Assembly (NCBI GenBank): GCA_902362965.1
Contig: CABIYQ010000008.1
Span: 16,201-80,200, forward strand
DNA length: 64,000 nt
Origin: Oscillospiraceae bacterium
GTDB lineage: Bacteria; Bacillota; Clostridia; Oscillospirales; Ruminococcaceae
Reading direction: 5' to 3'
Numbering within the stretch: position 1 is the stretch's first letter; the number at the start of each line of letters is the position of its first letter. Below are positions 53,735 through 62,718 of this stretch, piece by piece. A model generated the notes under the pieces. It worked only from the letters and a program-made list of their open reading frames with translations, searched no databases and was not told where the DNA came from. Made by a program: the position numbers and the translations under genes.

Positions 53735-55486
53735 TTATTTCTTTCTTTTTGCTTTTACGATATTGATCAAATCATCATCAGAAGAAATTTTATTTCCATG
53801 GTTTATCGGATTATTTTTATAATCAATCAGAATATTGATAAAATCCTTAAGATTCTTTTCTGTTATAATAATTTCCTTGTTTTTTGCTTCTATTCCCGTT
53901 ATTCTGCCCATTTCATCATCAGTAAATTCATCGCCGAACATAGATATGCTGAAATTGCTGTGATTCTGCATTTTTTTACAGTATGAGACAAAAACTTTTT
54001 TGTAAAAATCTGTTACAAAATACTCCGGAGAAACAGACTGCATAACTGTTTCCATTTTATCCGGAAATCTAAATAGATAGGCAAGTATACCTTCTTCTGC
54101 TTTAACTTGTCTGGGAATTCGGGAGGATTCCGGTACAATAGGATCATTATATAAGGATTTTGAACGTATAGCCTGCCATTCTTTTTTCTTTTCTATATTA
54201 ATATTTTTTTTAATTTCCGCATCAATTTGACTTCGCAGAACATCAATACTAATTTCATTTTCCCTTGCGACCTTTGAAATGTAAACGTCGCGTTCAAGAC
54301 GGTTGGAAATTCCTGATAAAACCTTTACAGATCTTTTCAGAAATGTCACCTTATCAGTTTCGCTGTTAAGGTCAAGTCCGGTTCGGCATTTTTCCAATTC
54401 AAAATTAATTGCACCGTCGGAATTTTCCAGAAGCATCTTAAATCTTTGAGCTCCGAATTTTTTTATAAATTCGTCCGGATCCTTAGCGCCGTTCATTTTT
54501 ATTATTCTTGTATTTATACCTGCTTCGCTCAGCAGGTTGATTGCACGCTGAGTAGCTTTCTGACCAGCGCTGTCGCTGTCATATGAGATAATAACTTCAT
54601 CTGCATAGCTTTTCATAAGTCTTGCCTGATCGGAGGTAAGCGAAGTTCCCAAGGTTGCAACGACATTTTCAAATCCGGCTTGATTTATAGAAATTACGTC
54701 CATGTATCCTTCTGCAAGAATCATTTTCCTTGCCGGATAATTTTTAGCCAGATTAAGAGAAAAAAGATTTCTGCTTTTTTTAAAAACCGGAGTATCACCG
54801 GTATTTAAGTATTTTGGAATACCATTACCTAGTGTTCTTCCTCCGAAAGCAATTACGTTTCCTCTTAAATCAATTATAGGGAATATTACTCTTTCACGAA
54901 ATGTATCATAAACATTGTTATTATTTCGGCTGACAGTTCTGACTCCTGCCGCAATCATTTCTTCGTTTGAATAACCGGATTTTGAAAGATGCTTATACAG
55001 ACCGTCCCAGCTTGCAGGAGCATAACCCAAGCCGTATTTTTTTATAGTTTCAGGTTTGAGTCCTCTGTCAACAAAATACTTCAGACCCTTTTTATCATCA
55101 CCTGAAACAAGCTGTTTAAAATAGTAATTTGCAGTTTCTCTGTTAATTTCCAGAATACGTTTTTTTAAATTTGCGGCTCTGTTATCAGTATCGTTTTCCG
55201 GAACGTCAAGACCGCCTTTTTGAGCCAGCAGCTTTATTGTTTCAATGTACTCAAGATTTTCGATTTTTTTTGTAAATGTAATAACGTCTCCGCCGGCGCC
55301 GCAGCCAAAGCAGTAAAAGCTCTGGGTATCGGTGTAAACGTGAAAGGACGGAGTTTTTTCTGAATGAAACGGGCACAAGGCAACATAGTCTTTGCCGCGT
55401 CTGAGCAAGTTAATATAATTGCCGATTGTTGATTCAATAGGATTTGCAAGCTTCAGCTGATAGATAAATTCTTCCGGAAGCGGCAT
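53735..55486 (-). CDS. dnaG: DNA primase
   Basis: 583 residues: N-terminal CHC2 zinc finger ('CPFHSEKTPSFHV...FYCFGCG'), TOPRIM catalytic core ('MILAEGYMDVISINQAG', 'VIISYDSDSAGQKA'), and a C-terminal DnaB-interaction region. It lays RNA primers for replication. It lies between dgt and rpoD on one transcript, the macromolecular-synthesis order common in Clostridia. Confidence 0.97.
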   Translation of the reverse strand: MPLPEEFIYQLKLANPIESTIGNYINLLRRGKDYVALCPFHSEKTPSFHVYTDTQSFYCFGCGAGGDVITFTKKIENLEYIETIKLLAQKGGLDVPENDTDNRAANLKKRILEINRETANYYFKQLVSGDDKKGLKYFVDRGLKPETIKKYGLGYAPASWDGLYKHLSKSGYSNEEMIAAGVRTVSRNNNNVYDTFRERVIFPIIDLRGNVIAFGGRTLGNGIPKYLNTGDTPVFKKSRNLFSLNLAKNYPARKMILAEGYMDVISINQAGFENVVATLGTSLTSDQARLMKSYADEVIISYDSDSAGQKATQRAINLLSEAGINTRIIKMNGAKDPDEFIKKFGAQRFKMLLENSDGAINFELEKCRTGLDLNSETDKVTFLKRSVKVLSGISNRLERDVYISKVARENEISIDVLRSQIDAEIKKNINIEKKKEWQAIRSKSLYNDPIVPESSRIPRQVKAEEGILAYLFRFPDKMETVMQSVSPEYFVTDFYKKVFVSYCKKMQNHSNFSISMFGDEFTDDEMGRITGIEAKNKEIIITEKNLKDFINILIDYKNNPINHGNKISSDDDLINIVKAKRKK

Positions 55487-55520
55487 TTTTTATGTTCCTC
55501 CTTTTAAGTACCCGATTATT

Positions 55521-56510
55521 TTATTTCCATGAACGAGGTACAAATAATTCGGTGTATAGATCAACTGCGTATCCGTCGCTCATTCCGGAAATATAATCGC
55601 AAACAGCTCTGTCACGGTCAAATTTTCTGCAAATCTGAATGTATTCTTCCGGCATTTTTTCCGGATTTTTTTTGAAGTATTCATAAAGCTGTTCAACAAG
55701 TATCTTTGCTTTTTTTTCTTCTTTTTTTGCGGTCGGATTTGTGTATACAAATTCAAACATGAAGCTTCTAAGCTGATCGTGAGCAGCTTTTATTTTGTTT
55801 GTCATACGTATTTCATCAGCACCGTTTTCTATTATTGAGCTTACCAGAGTAGTAATTCTTTTCGACTTGGTTGAGCCAAGAATTTTTACTGCATTTTCCG
55901 GCAAATCGGAAGGTTTAAGGATACCTGCACGTATAGCGTCTTCAATATCATGATTTATATATGCGATCTTATCGGATAATCTTACGACATTTCCTTCGGC
56001 GGTAGCTGAAATTTTGTTGGTATGGCATGCAATGCCGTTTTTTACTTCATAAGTAAGATTGAGTCCCTGTCCCTTTTTTTCGATGTAATCAACTACACGT
56101 ACGCTTTGAAGATAATGTTTGTATCCATAGGGACAGATTTCATCCAGTATAGCTTCTCCGGAGTGTCCGAAAGGAGAATGTCCCAGATCATGTCCTAAAG
56201 CAATTGCTTCTGTAAGGTCTTCATTGAGCCTGAGAGCTCTTGCAATAGTTCTTGCAATCTGTGAAACTTCAAGCGTATGGGTAAGGCGTGTGCGGTAATG
56301 ATCGCCGACCGGTGATAAAAACACCTGAGTTTTTCTTTTAAGACGCCTGAAAGCATTGCAATGAAGAATGCGGTCACGATCCCGCTGAAAATCTGTTCTC
56401 AAGGGACACTTTTCCTCGTAGATTTTACGCTTTCCATGACCGGCAGAAGTGCAGGCATAGGTACTTAGAGTACTTAGTTCGAGAATTTCGGTTTGTTCTC
56501 TGACTGTCAT
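55521..56510 (-). CDS. dgt: dGTPase-like HD hydrolase
   Basis: 329 residues with HD-domain ligands 'YRTRLTHTLEVSQIARTIARAL' and 'ALGHDLGHSPFGHSGE', and 'VVRLSDKIAYINHDIEDA'. Family members hydrolyse dNTPs to nucleosides and triphosphate. The start at 56510 follows GGAGG; the longer frame begins 54 bases earlier without a ribosome site. First gene of the operon; a minus-strand promoter TTGAAA-17-TATAAT lies at 56570-56598. Confidence 0.9.
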   Translation of the reverse strand: MTVREQTEILELSTLSTYACTSAGHGKRKIYEEKCPLRTDFQRDRDRILHCNAFRRLKRKTQVFLSPVGDHYRTRLTHTLEVSQIARTIARALRLNEDLTEAIALGHDLGHSPFGHSGEAILDEICPYGYKHYLQSVRVVDYIEKKGQGLNLTYEVKNGIACHTNKISATAEGNVVRLSDKIAYINHDIEDAIRAGILKPSDLPENAVKILGSTKSKRITTLVSSIIENGADEIRMTNKIKAAHDQLRSFMFEFVYTNPTAKKEEKKAKILVEQLYEYFKKNPEKMPEEYIQICRKFDRDRAVCDYISGMSDGYAVDLYTELFVPRSWK

Positions 56511-56569
56511 TGCCGGTTCACCTCCATACTTAAAAAAACGACAAGAATGTATAAACTTATACATTAATT

Positions 56570-56598
56570 ATTATACCAAAAAAAAACTTATATTTCAA
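56570..56598 (-). promoter_or_regulatory. Promoter of dgt-dnaG-rpoD
   Basis: Minus-strand TTGAAA (56598-56593), 17 bp, TATAAT (56575-56570). Confidence 0.65.
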
Positions 56599-56635
56599 TA
56601 GAAAAATAAAAAAATATAGTGCTTTTTCATAAATA

Positions 56636-56664
56636 TTGATACTTTAAAGAAATTATGATATAAT
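56636..56664 (+). promoter_or_regulatory. Promoter of the FAD oxidoreductase gene
   Basis: TTGATA (56636-56641), 17 bp, TATAAT (56659-56664) with extended TGA; divergent to the dgt promoter. Confidence 0.65.
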
Positions 56665-56717
56665 TTTATTTATCATTATTCCGAAAAAATTGCGAAAATA
56701 TATAATTGGAGGTTATT

Positions 56718-58310
56718 ATGCCCATTATAATTGATCAGATCAAAGGCGCTCTTGACGAAGATAAGTCTTTAGTTATAAAAAAAGCACTGAAAACTGTTAA
56801 CATGTCTGAAAATGATATATTAAGCGCTGATATAAATAAGATATCTCTTGACGCAAGAAAACAGAATGATATTCATTTTGTATATTCAATATATGTAAAA
56901 GCTTTAAGTAAAAATACTGAAAAGAAAATCTGCCGGAATAAAAATTGCCGGTATGTTTCAGACAGTATTTTTACTCCTGAAATATCTTCTTTAAAACGTG
57001 ACGGGGAAGTAGTTATTGCCGGTTTCGGACCGGCGGGAATGTTCTGCGGTCTTTTGCTTGCTGAATACGGGTACAGACCTGTTATTATTGAAAGAGGAAA
57101 ACCTGTAGACGAGCGTATTAAAGACGTTGAAAAATATTGGAAGGGTGGTGAGCTTAATACAGAATCCAACGTACAATTTGGAGAAGGAGGCGCAGGAACC
57201 TTCTCGGACGGAAAACTTACCACACGAATAAACGATCCGCTTTGCAGATATGTTTTGGAAAAATTTGCAGAATTCGGCGCACCCGAAGAAATTCTTATAA
57301 AAGCAAAACCGCATATCGGAACGGATAATTTGCGTGAAATTGTCAAAAACATACGTTTAAAAATCTTATCTCTTGGCGGCAAAATTATTTTTAACGCTAA
57401 ACTGGATGATTTTAGCGTGTATAACGGATCTGTAAACGGCATAACATATAACCGAATTAATAAAATAAAAGCGTGTGCACTGGTAATGGCAGTTGGACAT
57501 TCTGCAAGAGATACATTTGAAATGCTTGTAAATAAGAATGTTTTTCTTGAGCCGAAGCCGTTTTCTGTAGGAGTGAGAATCGAACACAAACAAATGGATG
57601 TAAACTACAGCTTATATGGAAAATATGCGGACAATCCTAATCTTCCGGTTGGAGAATATCAGCTTTCGTATCGCCGCCCTGACGGAAGATGCGTTTATAC
57701 ATTTTGTATGTGTCCGGGAGGACATGTGGTTCCGTCTGCCAGCGAGGAAAAAACAGTTGTCACTAACGGAATGAGCGAGTTTGCCAGAAACGGTGAAAAT
57801 GCCAATTCAGCGCTTGTGGTATCCGTTTCGGATAAAGATTATGGCAGCGGTATTCTGGACGGGATGAATTTTGCACGTACAATTGAACAGAATGCTTTTA
57901 AATGCGTCGGCGGTCAGAAGTATGCTCCGGCAACTACCGTAAAAGGTTTTTTAGAGGATAGTCCGTTTCTGAAATCTGATATTAGACCGACTTACGACAG
58001 AGGAATATGTTCATGCGATTTAAATAAAATTTTTCCGGATTTCATAACTTCTATGATGGGTGAGGGGTTAAGGTGTTTTTCCAAAAAAATGAAATGCTTC
58101 GGTGATGGTAATGCACTGCTTACAGCACCGGAAACCAGAACTTCCTCTCCTGTCAGGTGCAAACGTACAGAAAATATGAATTCTGTTTCACTGGATAATC
58201 TTTATCCCTGCGGGGAAGGCGCAGGCTATGCGGGAGGAATTATGTCTGCGGCTGTTGACGGAATCAAAACTGCTTTGGCAATAATGAGAAAAATGGGGCC
58301 TGAAATGTAA
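56718..58310 (+). CDS. FAD-dependent oxidoreductase of unknown substrate
   Basis: 530 residues. An N-terminal ~90-residue helical-strand domain is followed by an FAD Rossmann motif 'VVIAGFGPAGMFCGLLLAEYGYRPVIIERG', 'VQFGEGGAGTFSDGKL', a second 'ALVMAVGHSARDTFEML', and a C-terminal 'YPCGEGAGYAGGIMSAAVDGIK'. This is the widespread NAD(P)/FAD-dependent protein family close to HI0933/YhiN-type and electron-transfer flavoproteins, with no assigned reaction. Start at 56718 after GGAGG. Confidence 0.85.
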   Translation: MPIIIDQIKGALDEDKSLVIKKALKTVNMSENDILSADINKISLDARKQNDIHFVYSIYVKALSKNTEKKICRNKNCRYVSDSIFTPEISSLKRDGEVVIAGFGPAGMFCGLLLAEYGYRPVIIERGKPVDERIKDVEKYWKGGELNTESNVQFGEGGAGTFSDGKLTTRINDPLCRYVLEKFAEFGAPEEILIKAKPHIGTDNLREIVKNIRLKILSLGGKIIFNAKLDDFSVYNGSVNGITYNRINKIKACALVMAVGHSARDTFEMLVNKNVFLEPKPFSVGVRIEHKQMDVNYSLYGKYADNPNLPVGEYQLSYRRPDGRCVYTFCMCPGGHVVPSASEEKTVVTNGMSEFARNGENANSALVVSVSDKDYGSGILDGMNFARTIEQNAFKCVGGQKYAPATTVKGFLEDSPFLKSDIRPTYDRGICSCDLNKIFPDFITSMMGEGLRCFSKKMKCFGDGNALLTAPETRTSSPVRCKRTENMNSVSLDNLYPCGEGAGYAGGIMSAAVDGIKTALAIMRKMGPEM

Positions 58311-58345
58311 ATATAAAATTAAATAATTAAATATAAATAAAATAT

Positions 58346-58384
58346 TTGACACATCTTGACAAAATTCGACAAATATATTATAAT
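58346..58384 (+). promoter_or_regulatory. Promoter of abrB-like gene with triple TTGACA repeat
   Basis: TTGACA (58356-58361), 17 bp, TATAAT (58379-58384) is a perfect consensus. Another TTGACA sits at 58346 and TCGACA at 58366, giving three copies at 10-bp spacing on one helix face, a possible autoregulatory site. Confidence 0.75.
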
Positions 58385-58416
58385 ATATATATAATTAAAT
58401 TAAAGGAGCACGGAAC

Positions 58417-58653
58417 ATGAAGAATACAGTAATAACTAAAAATATTGATGATTTGGGAAGAATAGTATTGCCCAAGGATATTAGAAAAAAATTAGGTATG
58501 GAAATCAGATCCTCTGTTGATGTACGTGTTGAAGATGAAAAAATAATTATCACGAAAGTTCAGGATTCGTGTATTTTTTGTCATTCAAAATTAAATCTTA
58601 CAGACTTCAAAGGAAAAAAGATTTGTCATAATTGTTTAAGTGAAATAAAGTAA
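58417..58653 (+). CDS. AbrB/SpoVT-type regulator with C-terminal zinc motif
   Basis: 78 residues: an AbrB swapped-hairpin DNA-binding domain ('NIDDLGRIVLPKDIRKKLGM', 'VDVRVEDEKIIITKV') followed by 'CIFCHSKLNLTDFKGKKICHNC', two CxxC pairs suggesting a small zinc ribbon. AbrB relatives govern transition-state and sporulation genes. Own consensus promoter and terminator; GGAG ribosome site. Confidence 0.9.
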   Translation: MKNTVITKNIDDLGRIVLPKDIRKKLGMEIRSSVDVRVEDEKIIITKVQDSCIFCHSKLNLTDFKGKKICHNCLSEIK

Positions 58654-58671
58654 ATATTTTTTGTTTTTATG

Positions 58672-58706
58672 CAGGTGTGGAATTTTTATTTCACACCTTA
58701 TTATAT
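58672..58706 (+). terminator. Terminator of abrB-like gene
   Basis: AGGTGTG and CACACCT pair around an A/T loop, followed by T-rich sequence. Confidence 0.7.
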
Positions 58707-58719
58707 TTTTGTTAAATTG

Positions 58720-58748
58720 TTGCAAAGCAGTGTGAAATATGGTATAAT
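58720..58748 (+). promoter_or_regulatory. Promoter of the glycosyltransferase gene
   Basis: TTGCAA (58720-58725), 17 bp, TATAAT (58743-58748). It lies downstream of the longest in-frame start, supporting the start at 58792. Confidence 0.65.
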
Positions 58749-58791
58749 AATAAAAAAATTGATTGTTATTTTATACAGATTGGAGCAAAAT

Positions 58792-59757
58792 ATGTCAGAT
58801 CTTATTACTATTATAGTCCCATGTTATAATGAACAGGAAACTATACCATATTTTTTGGACGCAATGAATAAAGTATATAATTCTATGAAGCAAAAATACG
58901 ATATAGATATGGAATATTTATTTGTTGATGACGGATCTAAGGATAAAACTTTAGAAGTACTGAAAGAATGCAGTAAGAAGGATCCGAATGTCAGTTATCT
59001 TTCATTTTCCAGAAATTTTGGAAAAGAAGCGGCTATGTATGCCGGTTTAGAACAGTCAAATGGTGATTATGTAGTTATTATAGATGCAGATCTACAGGAT
59101 CCTCCTGAACTTATTGAAGAAATGTATGCAACATTGCTTGAGGGAGAATATGACTGTGTTGGTTCAAGGAGAGTAACCAGAAAAGGCGAATCGAAAATAC
59201 GTTCATTTTTTGCGAGACAGTTTTATAAGATAATTAGAAAGATTTCTCAGACTGATATAGTGGACGGCGCAAGAGATTTCCGTATGATGACCCGTCAGAT
59301 GGTGGATTCAATAATTTCAGTTAAAGAATATAACCGTTTTTCAAAAGGAATTTTCGCATGGGTAGGCTACAGGACAAAATGGCTTGAGTTTGAAAATATT
59401 CAGCGTGTGTGCGGAACTACTAAATGGTCATTTTGGGGATTGTTTATTTATGCTATTGACGGAATCGTGGCATTTTCAACTGTTCCGCTTATACTTTCTT
59501 CATTTGCCGGATTGTTGTTTTGTGCGTTGGCGTTCATAATGATTTTTGTTATTATTATAAGAAAACTAATTTTTGGGGATCCGGTTTCCGGATGGCCGTC
59601 ACTGGTATGTATTATGTGTTTTATTGCCGGTATACAACTGTTTTGCATGGGAATAGTAGGTATGTATATGTCCAAAACTTATACTGAAACTAAAAAACGT
59701 CCTATTTATATACTTCGTACTTCTTACAGGTGTAAGGAAAATTCTGATAAAAGATAA
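58792..59757 (+). CDS. Family 2 glycosyltransferase with two membrane helices (GtrB/DPM-like)
   Basis: 321 residues: GT2 catalytic domain with 'ITIIVPCYNEQETIPYFLDAM', 'YLFVDDGSKDKTLEVL', 'VVIIDADLQDPPELI' (DxD-type) and 'DGARDFRMM', then two C-terminal membrane helices (about 233-258 and 270-292). It matches undecaprenyl- or dolichyl-phosphate sugar transferases that load sugars onto lipid carriers for envelope glycosylation. ATG at 58792 after TTGGAGC. Confidence 0.9.
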   Translation: MSDLITIIVPCYNEQETIPYFLDAMNKVYNSMKQKYDIDMEYLFVDDGSKDKTLEVLKECSKKDPNVSYLSFSRNFGKEAAMYAGLEQSNGDYVVIIDADLQDPPELIEEMYATLLEGEYDCVGSRRVTRKGESKIRSFFARQFYKIIRKISQTDIVDGARDFRMMTRQMVDSIISVKEYNRFSKGIFAWVGYRTKWLEFENIQRVCGTTKWSFWGLFIYAIDGIVAFSTVPLILSSFAGLLFCALAFIMIFVIIIRKLIFGDPVSGWPSLVCIMCFIAGIQLFCMGIVGMYMSKTYTETKKRPIYILRTSYRCKENSDKR

Positions 59758-59774
59758 TTTATACTTATTTTCAG

Positions 59775-59847
59775 TTGACATTATGCAAATTATATGATAT
59801 AATAATAACAAGGTTTGATTGCCCCGAAAGAAGAAGCTTTTGGGGCA
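59775..59847 (+). promoter_or_regulatory. Promoter and leader hairpin of the DAHP synthase gene
   Basis: TTGACA (59775-59780), 17 bp, TATAAT (59798-59803) with extended TG. Soon after the start, TGCCCC and GGGGCA (59820-59847), extended by AAAG/CTTT, form an 11-bp hairpin, followed by ATTATTACC rather than a T run. It might be an attenuator or an mRNA-stability element. Confidence 0.6.
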
Positions 59848-59921
59848 TTATTACCAATAATGTCACTTTATCCATTTAAAGCGATTAAGTATTACATTAT
59901 AATAAAAGGAGTAAAAAAACA

Positions 59922-60950
59922 ATGAGTATGAATTTCAAAAGAAAAATGCCTTTGCCAAGTGAAATACGCGATATGTATCCGCTTCCGAAAGAAGTTCTTA
60001 CAACAAAGGAAAAACGTGATAAGGAGATTATAGACGTTTTCACGGGTAATTCTGATAAATTTTTATTGATAATTGGTCCTTGTTCGGCAGATAAGGAAGA
60101 ACCGGTAATGGATTATGTGGGACGTTTAGCAGTAATTCAAGAAAAAGTTAAGGATAAAATTATTATTATACCTAGAATTTATACAAATAAACCGAGAACT
60201 ACAGGAGAAGGATATAAAGGAATGATCCACCAGCCTGATCCTACAAAAAAAGAGGATATTTTAGAGGGACTTATTCATGTCCGTCATCTTCATACACGGG
60301 CAATAGCTGAAACTAAGCTTACATGTGCAGATGAGATGCTTTATCCTGAAAATTACAGATATCTTTATGATTTGCTTTCTTATGTTGCAATTGGAGCACG
60401 TTCAGTGGAAGATCAGCAGCACAGATTAACGGCAAGCGGAATGGATATTCCGGTTGGTATGAAAAATCCTACCGGAGGCGATTTTTCAGTTATGCTGAAT
60501 TCAATTACTGCTGCTCAGGGAAGTCATAATTTCCTGTACAGAGGATGGGAAGTAAGTACAGACGGTAATCCTTACGCTCATGCTATACTGAGAGGTTCTG
60601 TTAATAAGCACGGGCAGAATCTTCCGAATTATCATTATGAGGATCTTATTTTGCTTTATGAATTGTATTGTAAGAAAAATCTTGCAAACAGAGCCGTAAT
60701 AGTTGATACAAATCACTCCAATTCCGGTAAAAAGTACCTTGAACAGATAAGAATCAGTAAGGAAGTTTTACATAGCCGCAGACATTCAGATGATATTAAG
60801 AATTTTGTTAAAGGTTTAATGATTGAAAGCTATATTGAAGACGGTAATCAAACTGTTGATGACTGTATTTATGGCAAATCTATAACAGATCCGTGTCTCG
60901 GATGGGAAAAATCTGAAAAACTTATTTTGGAAATTGCTGATTTGCTTTAA
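59922..60950 (+). CDS. 3-deoxy-7-phosphoheptulonate synthase (class I)
   Basis: 342 residues of the AroG/F/H-type DAHP synthase that commits PEP and erythrose 4-phosphate to aromatic amino acid synthesis: 'LLIIGPCSADKEEPVMDYV', 'RIYTNKPRTTGEGYKGM', 'GARSVEDQQHR', 'GMKNPTGGD', 'LRGSVN' and 'VIVDTNHSNSGKK'. The N-terminal extension typical of feedback-regulated forms is present. Monocistronic. Confidence 0.95.
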   Translation: MSMNFKRKMPLPSEIRDMYPLPKEVLTTKEKRDKEIIDVFTGNSDKFLLIIGPCSADKEEPVMDYVGRLAVIQEKVKDKIIIIPRIYTNKPRTTGEGYKGMIHQPDPTKKEDILEGLIHVRHLHTRAIAETKLTCADEMLYPENYRYLYDLLSYVAIGARSVEDQQHRLTASGMDIPVGMKNPTGGDFSVMLNSITAAQGSHNFLYRGWEVSTDGNPYAHAILRGSVNKHGQNLPNYHYEDLILLYELYCKKNLANRAVIVDTNHSNSGKKYLEQIRISKEVLHSRRHSDDIKNFVKGLMIESYIEDGNQTVDDCIYGKSITDPCLGWEKSEKLILEIADLL

Positions 60951-60965
60951 TAATAAAAGGATGAA

Positions 60966-61003
60966 ATAAAGTAGTAGACACTTTTTGTGTCTACTACTTT
61001 TTA
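60966..61003. terminator. Terminator of the DAHP synthase gene
   Basis: AAAGTAGTAGACAC and GTGTCTACTACTTT form a 14-bp perfect stem with T run, between convergent genes. Confidence 0.9.
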
Positions 61004-61037
61004 AGTCTCATTTATAGGTTTTTAAGTATAAAATCAA

Positions 61038-61685
61038 TTAAAAATGTTCTATAATGCCATTACAATAATTTATAATTAGTGCGGAATCTATCGAATTAAT
61101 AATAGGATTACCATCATTGTCAAAGTCAAATTTAACGTTAGCTGCTAAAAGCCCTTTTTCTGAAAGAGGAAAACTAATTGGACTCAATAAATATTTATTT
61201 AAAGCACTAATATCTTCTGCATTAACCACTCCGTCTTGATTAACGTCACCCATTAAAACAGATGTCATTGTAATTGAATTAGGATCTATATTGTTGTTAT
61301 TACTGTTTCTTATTGTTGCATTATAGCTGATTTCATTAAAAATGCTTGTGACGGACATAGGAGTATAAAAATCTGTGGTAGCTATGATACCATTGGTATT
61401 TATTGAATTTCCCAGATATGTAGCCTGTACTTTGCCATTATTTGTGGAAGTAAAGTAGCCATTGTCAAGTAAATTTGTTTTAATACTTGGTGTAGCGGTG
61501 ACTATTGAACTGTAATTTATAGTATAATCAAAATATGCTATATTTGAATTGACTGCCACTTCGTGAAATATCCTAAAAGTTTTTAATTGTGTAGTATCTG
61601 CACTCGCAGAAAACATACTGCAAAGCCAAGCAGCCGATATAGCAGTTGTTGTTATTGCTGTTAAAATCTTTTTAAATTTTTTCAT
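61038..61685 (-). CDS. Small secreted dockerin protein
   Basis: 215 residues: signal peptide (about 1-29), a beta-rich module of ~115 residues with no catalytic signature I recognise (strand spacing loosely recalls a cohesin-like sandwich), and a C-terminal dockerin with 'GDVNQDGVVNAEDISALNKYLL' and a longer second loop 'DFDNDGNPIINSIDSALIINYC'. It would be carried on the cell's cohesin scaffold. GGAG precedes the ATG. Confidence 0.8.
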   Translation of the reverse strand: MKKFKKILTAITTTAISAAWLCSMFSASADTTQLKTFRIFHEVAVNSNIAYFDYTINYSSIVTATPSIKTNLLDNGYFTSTNNGKVQATYLGNSINTNGIIATTDFYTPMSVTSIFNEISYNATIRNSNNNNIDPNSITMTSVLMGDVNQDGVVNAEDISALNKYLLSPISFPLSEKGLLAANVKFDFDNDGNPIINSIDSALIINYCNGIIEHF

Positions 61686-61879
61686 AATAATTTCTCCTTA
61701 AATAAATTTTATTAAATATACTTATATACACATTATATACCAAAAATTTACAAAAATCAACACTGAATTATAATATTTACAAAATATTTACAATATATCT
61801 ATCTTTTATATAAAAATCAAGTAAAAGGGTGATTATCCCTGCAAAATAAAGCATTTCTTGAGGATTGCAACCCCTAGAG

Positions 61880-62051
61880 AGAAAAGAAAACGCACTTGTA
61901 TTTTGACAGCGAGGAAAGATTAACGGCGATACTCGAAGATAAAACGGGTATTGCCGTTTTCTATACATCGTCAATGCCTGTTCCTACAGGAGTTGACGAA
62001 CTCAAACGAATACAAATAAATTTAAAAGTAAAAGAATGGAGAGTGAAATAA
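61880..62051 (+). pseudogene. Phage structural gene fragment
   Basis: An open frame without a start, reading 'YFDSEERLTAILEDKTGIAV', then 'PVPTGVDELKRIQINLKVKEW', ends one base before the tail-tube gene start. Its position immediately before a tail-tube gene suggests the C-terminus of a tail-completion or similar protein. The region 61686-61880 shows nothing I can name. Confidence 0.5.
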
Positions 62052-62052
62052 C

Positions 62053-62326
62053 ATGGCAGGAATTAATGATGAAGTACTGCATTCAGGCATATCTAAAAAT
62101 ACACCGGGGAATATAATGTTTGGTGCCGGAACATTCCACAAGGGATTAAAATACGGCGAGCATTATGCACCGACAACTGATACGTATAAACAGCACCAGC
62201 GGACTTGAAATTGAAGGTAAAAACAAAGAAGCTACAGTTATTAAGGCAACGTTTGAATGCTATGCGGATTTGACCAATAACCCTGTTACGTTGCCATACC
62301 ATATTTATTATCCAAAAACGATATAA
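62053..62326 (+). pseudogene. Phage major tail (tube) protein gene with internal deletion
   Basis: The first part reads 'MAGINDEVLHSGISKNTPGN', 'IMFGAGTFHKGLKYG', the classic start of siphophage tail-tube proteins; the last part, in another frame, reads 'GLEIEGKNKEATVIKATFEC' and ends 'LPYHIYYPKTI'. The total (274 bases) is about half the usual length and the frame changes near 62203, so the centre has been deleted. Confidence 0.7.
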
Positions 62327-62327
62327 A

Positions 62328-62356
62328 TTGACAAAATAATACATTCGTGATATAAT
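62328..62356 (+). promoter_or_regulatory. Toxin promoter
   Basis: TTGACA (62328-62333), 17 bp, TATAAT (62351-62356) with extended TG: a perfect consensus, starting two bases after the phage pseudogene. Confidence 0.8.
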
Positions 62357-62361
62357 AAAAA

Positions 62362-62497
62362 AGTCCTGAATAAATCAGGACTAAAAAGTAAATCGGGTTT
62401 CTGCATAAAACGGTAGGCTTGCCATCTTTAGGGCAAGTCTGCCGAACGCTTTTCCTATTGCGTTCGGTAGGCGGTTTCTCCCTGACAAGGGAGGTGA
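62362..62497 (+). promoter_or_regulatory. Structured toxin mRNA leader with sequestered ribosome site
   Basis: The transcript starts with AGTCCTGA/TCAGGACT (62362-62382), then two long hairpins (CGGTAG..CTTGCC with GGCAAG..CTGCCG; CCGAACGC with GCGTTCGG), and finally CTCCC (62478-62482) pairs with GGGAG (62489-62493), covering the GGGAGGTGA ribosome site. Confidence 0.7.
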
Positions 62498-62502
62498 TAG
62501 CT

Positions 62503-62592
62503 ATGGTTACATATGATGGACTGTTTCAGTACACTTTAGTAATTCTAACTGCTATCTCCTTGTTTTATAATATTTATAAAAACAAGAAATAG
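62503..62592 (+). CDS. Putative holin-like type I toxin
   Basis: 29 residues: 'MVTYDGLFQYTLVILTAI' continuing to 'SLFYNIYKNKK', i.e. a short polar start, one membrane helix and a basic lysine end. This is the pattern of the small holin-like toxins found in Firmicutes prophages and chromosomes. The ribosome site GGAGGTGAT lies six bases upstream and is hidden in a hairpin. The unit appears intact inside a decaying prophage. Confidence 0.8.
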   Translation: MVTYDGLFQYTLVILTAISLFYNIYKNKK

Positions 62593-62599
62593 TTTCTAA

Positions 62600-62690
62600 A
62601 TAAAAGAAACACCGCCCATCTGCCAAATGTAACGGTGTTTCTTTAAACCAAAACATTTCGGGAGAACCGCTTATCGCAGTCGCCCTTTTC
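62600..62690 (-). ncRNA. Antisense antitoxin RNA (candidate)
   Basis: Minus-strand promoter TTGACT (62724-62719), 16 bp, TATAAT (62702-62697) points at the toxin's 3' end. The ~90-nt RNA shares the 12-bp hairpin AAAGAAACACCG/CGGTGTTTCTTT (62603-62644) with the toxin transcript as joint terminator, and contains GGTTCTCCC, which can pair with the toxin's GGGAG ribosome site. Convergent 3' overlap is the TxpA/RatA-like arrangement. Confidence 0.65.
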
Positions 62691-62718
62691 ACTTTTATTA
62701 TACCACAATTTCATAAAA

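Noticed and set aside
56873-57589. 238-codon minus-strand open frame inside the FAD oxidoreductase gene
   Set aside because: Antisense shadow of a conserved coding frame without recognisable domain.
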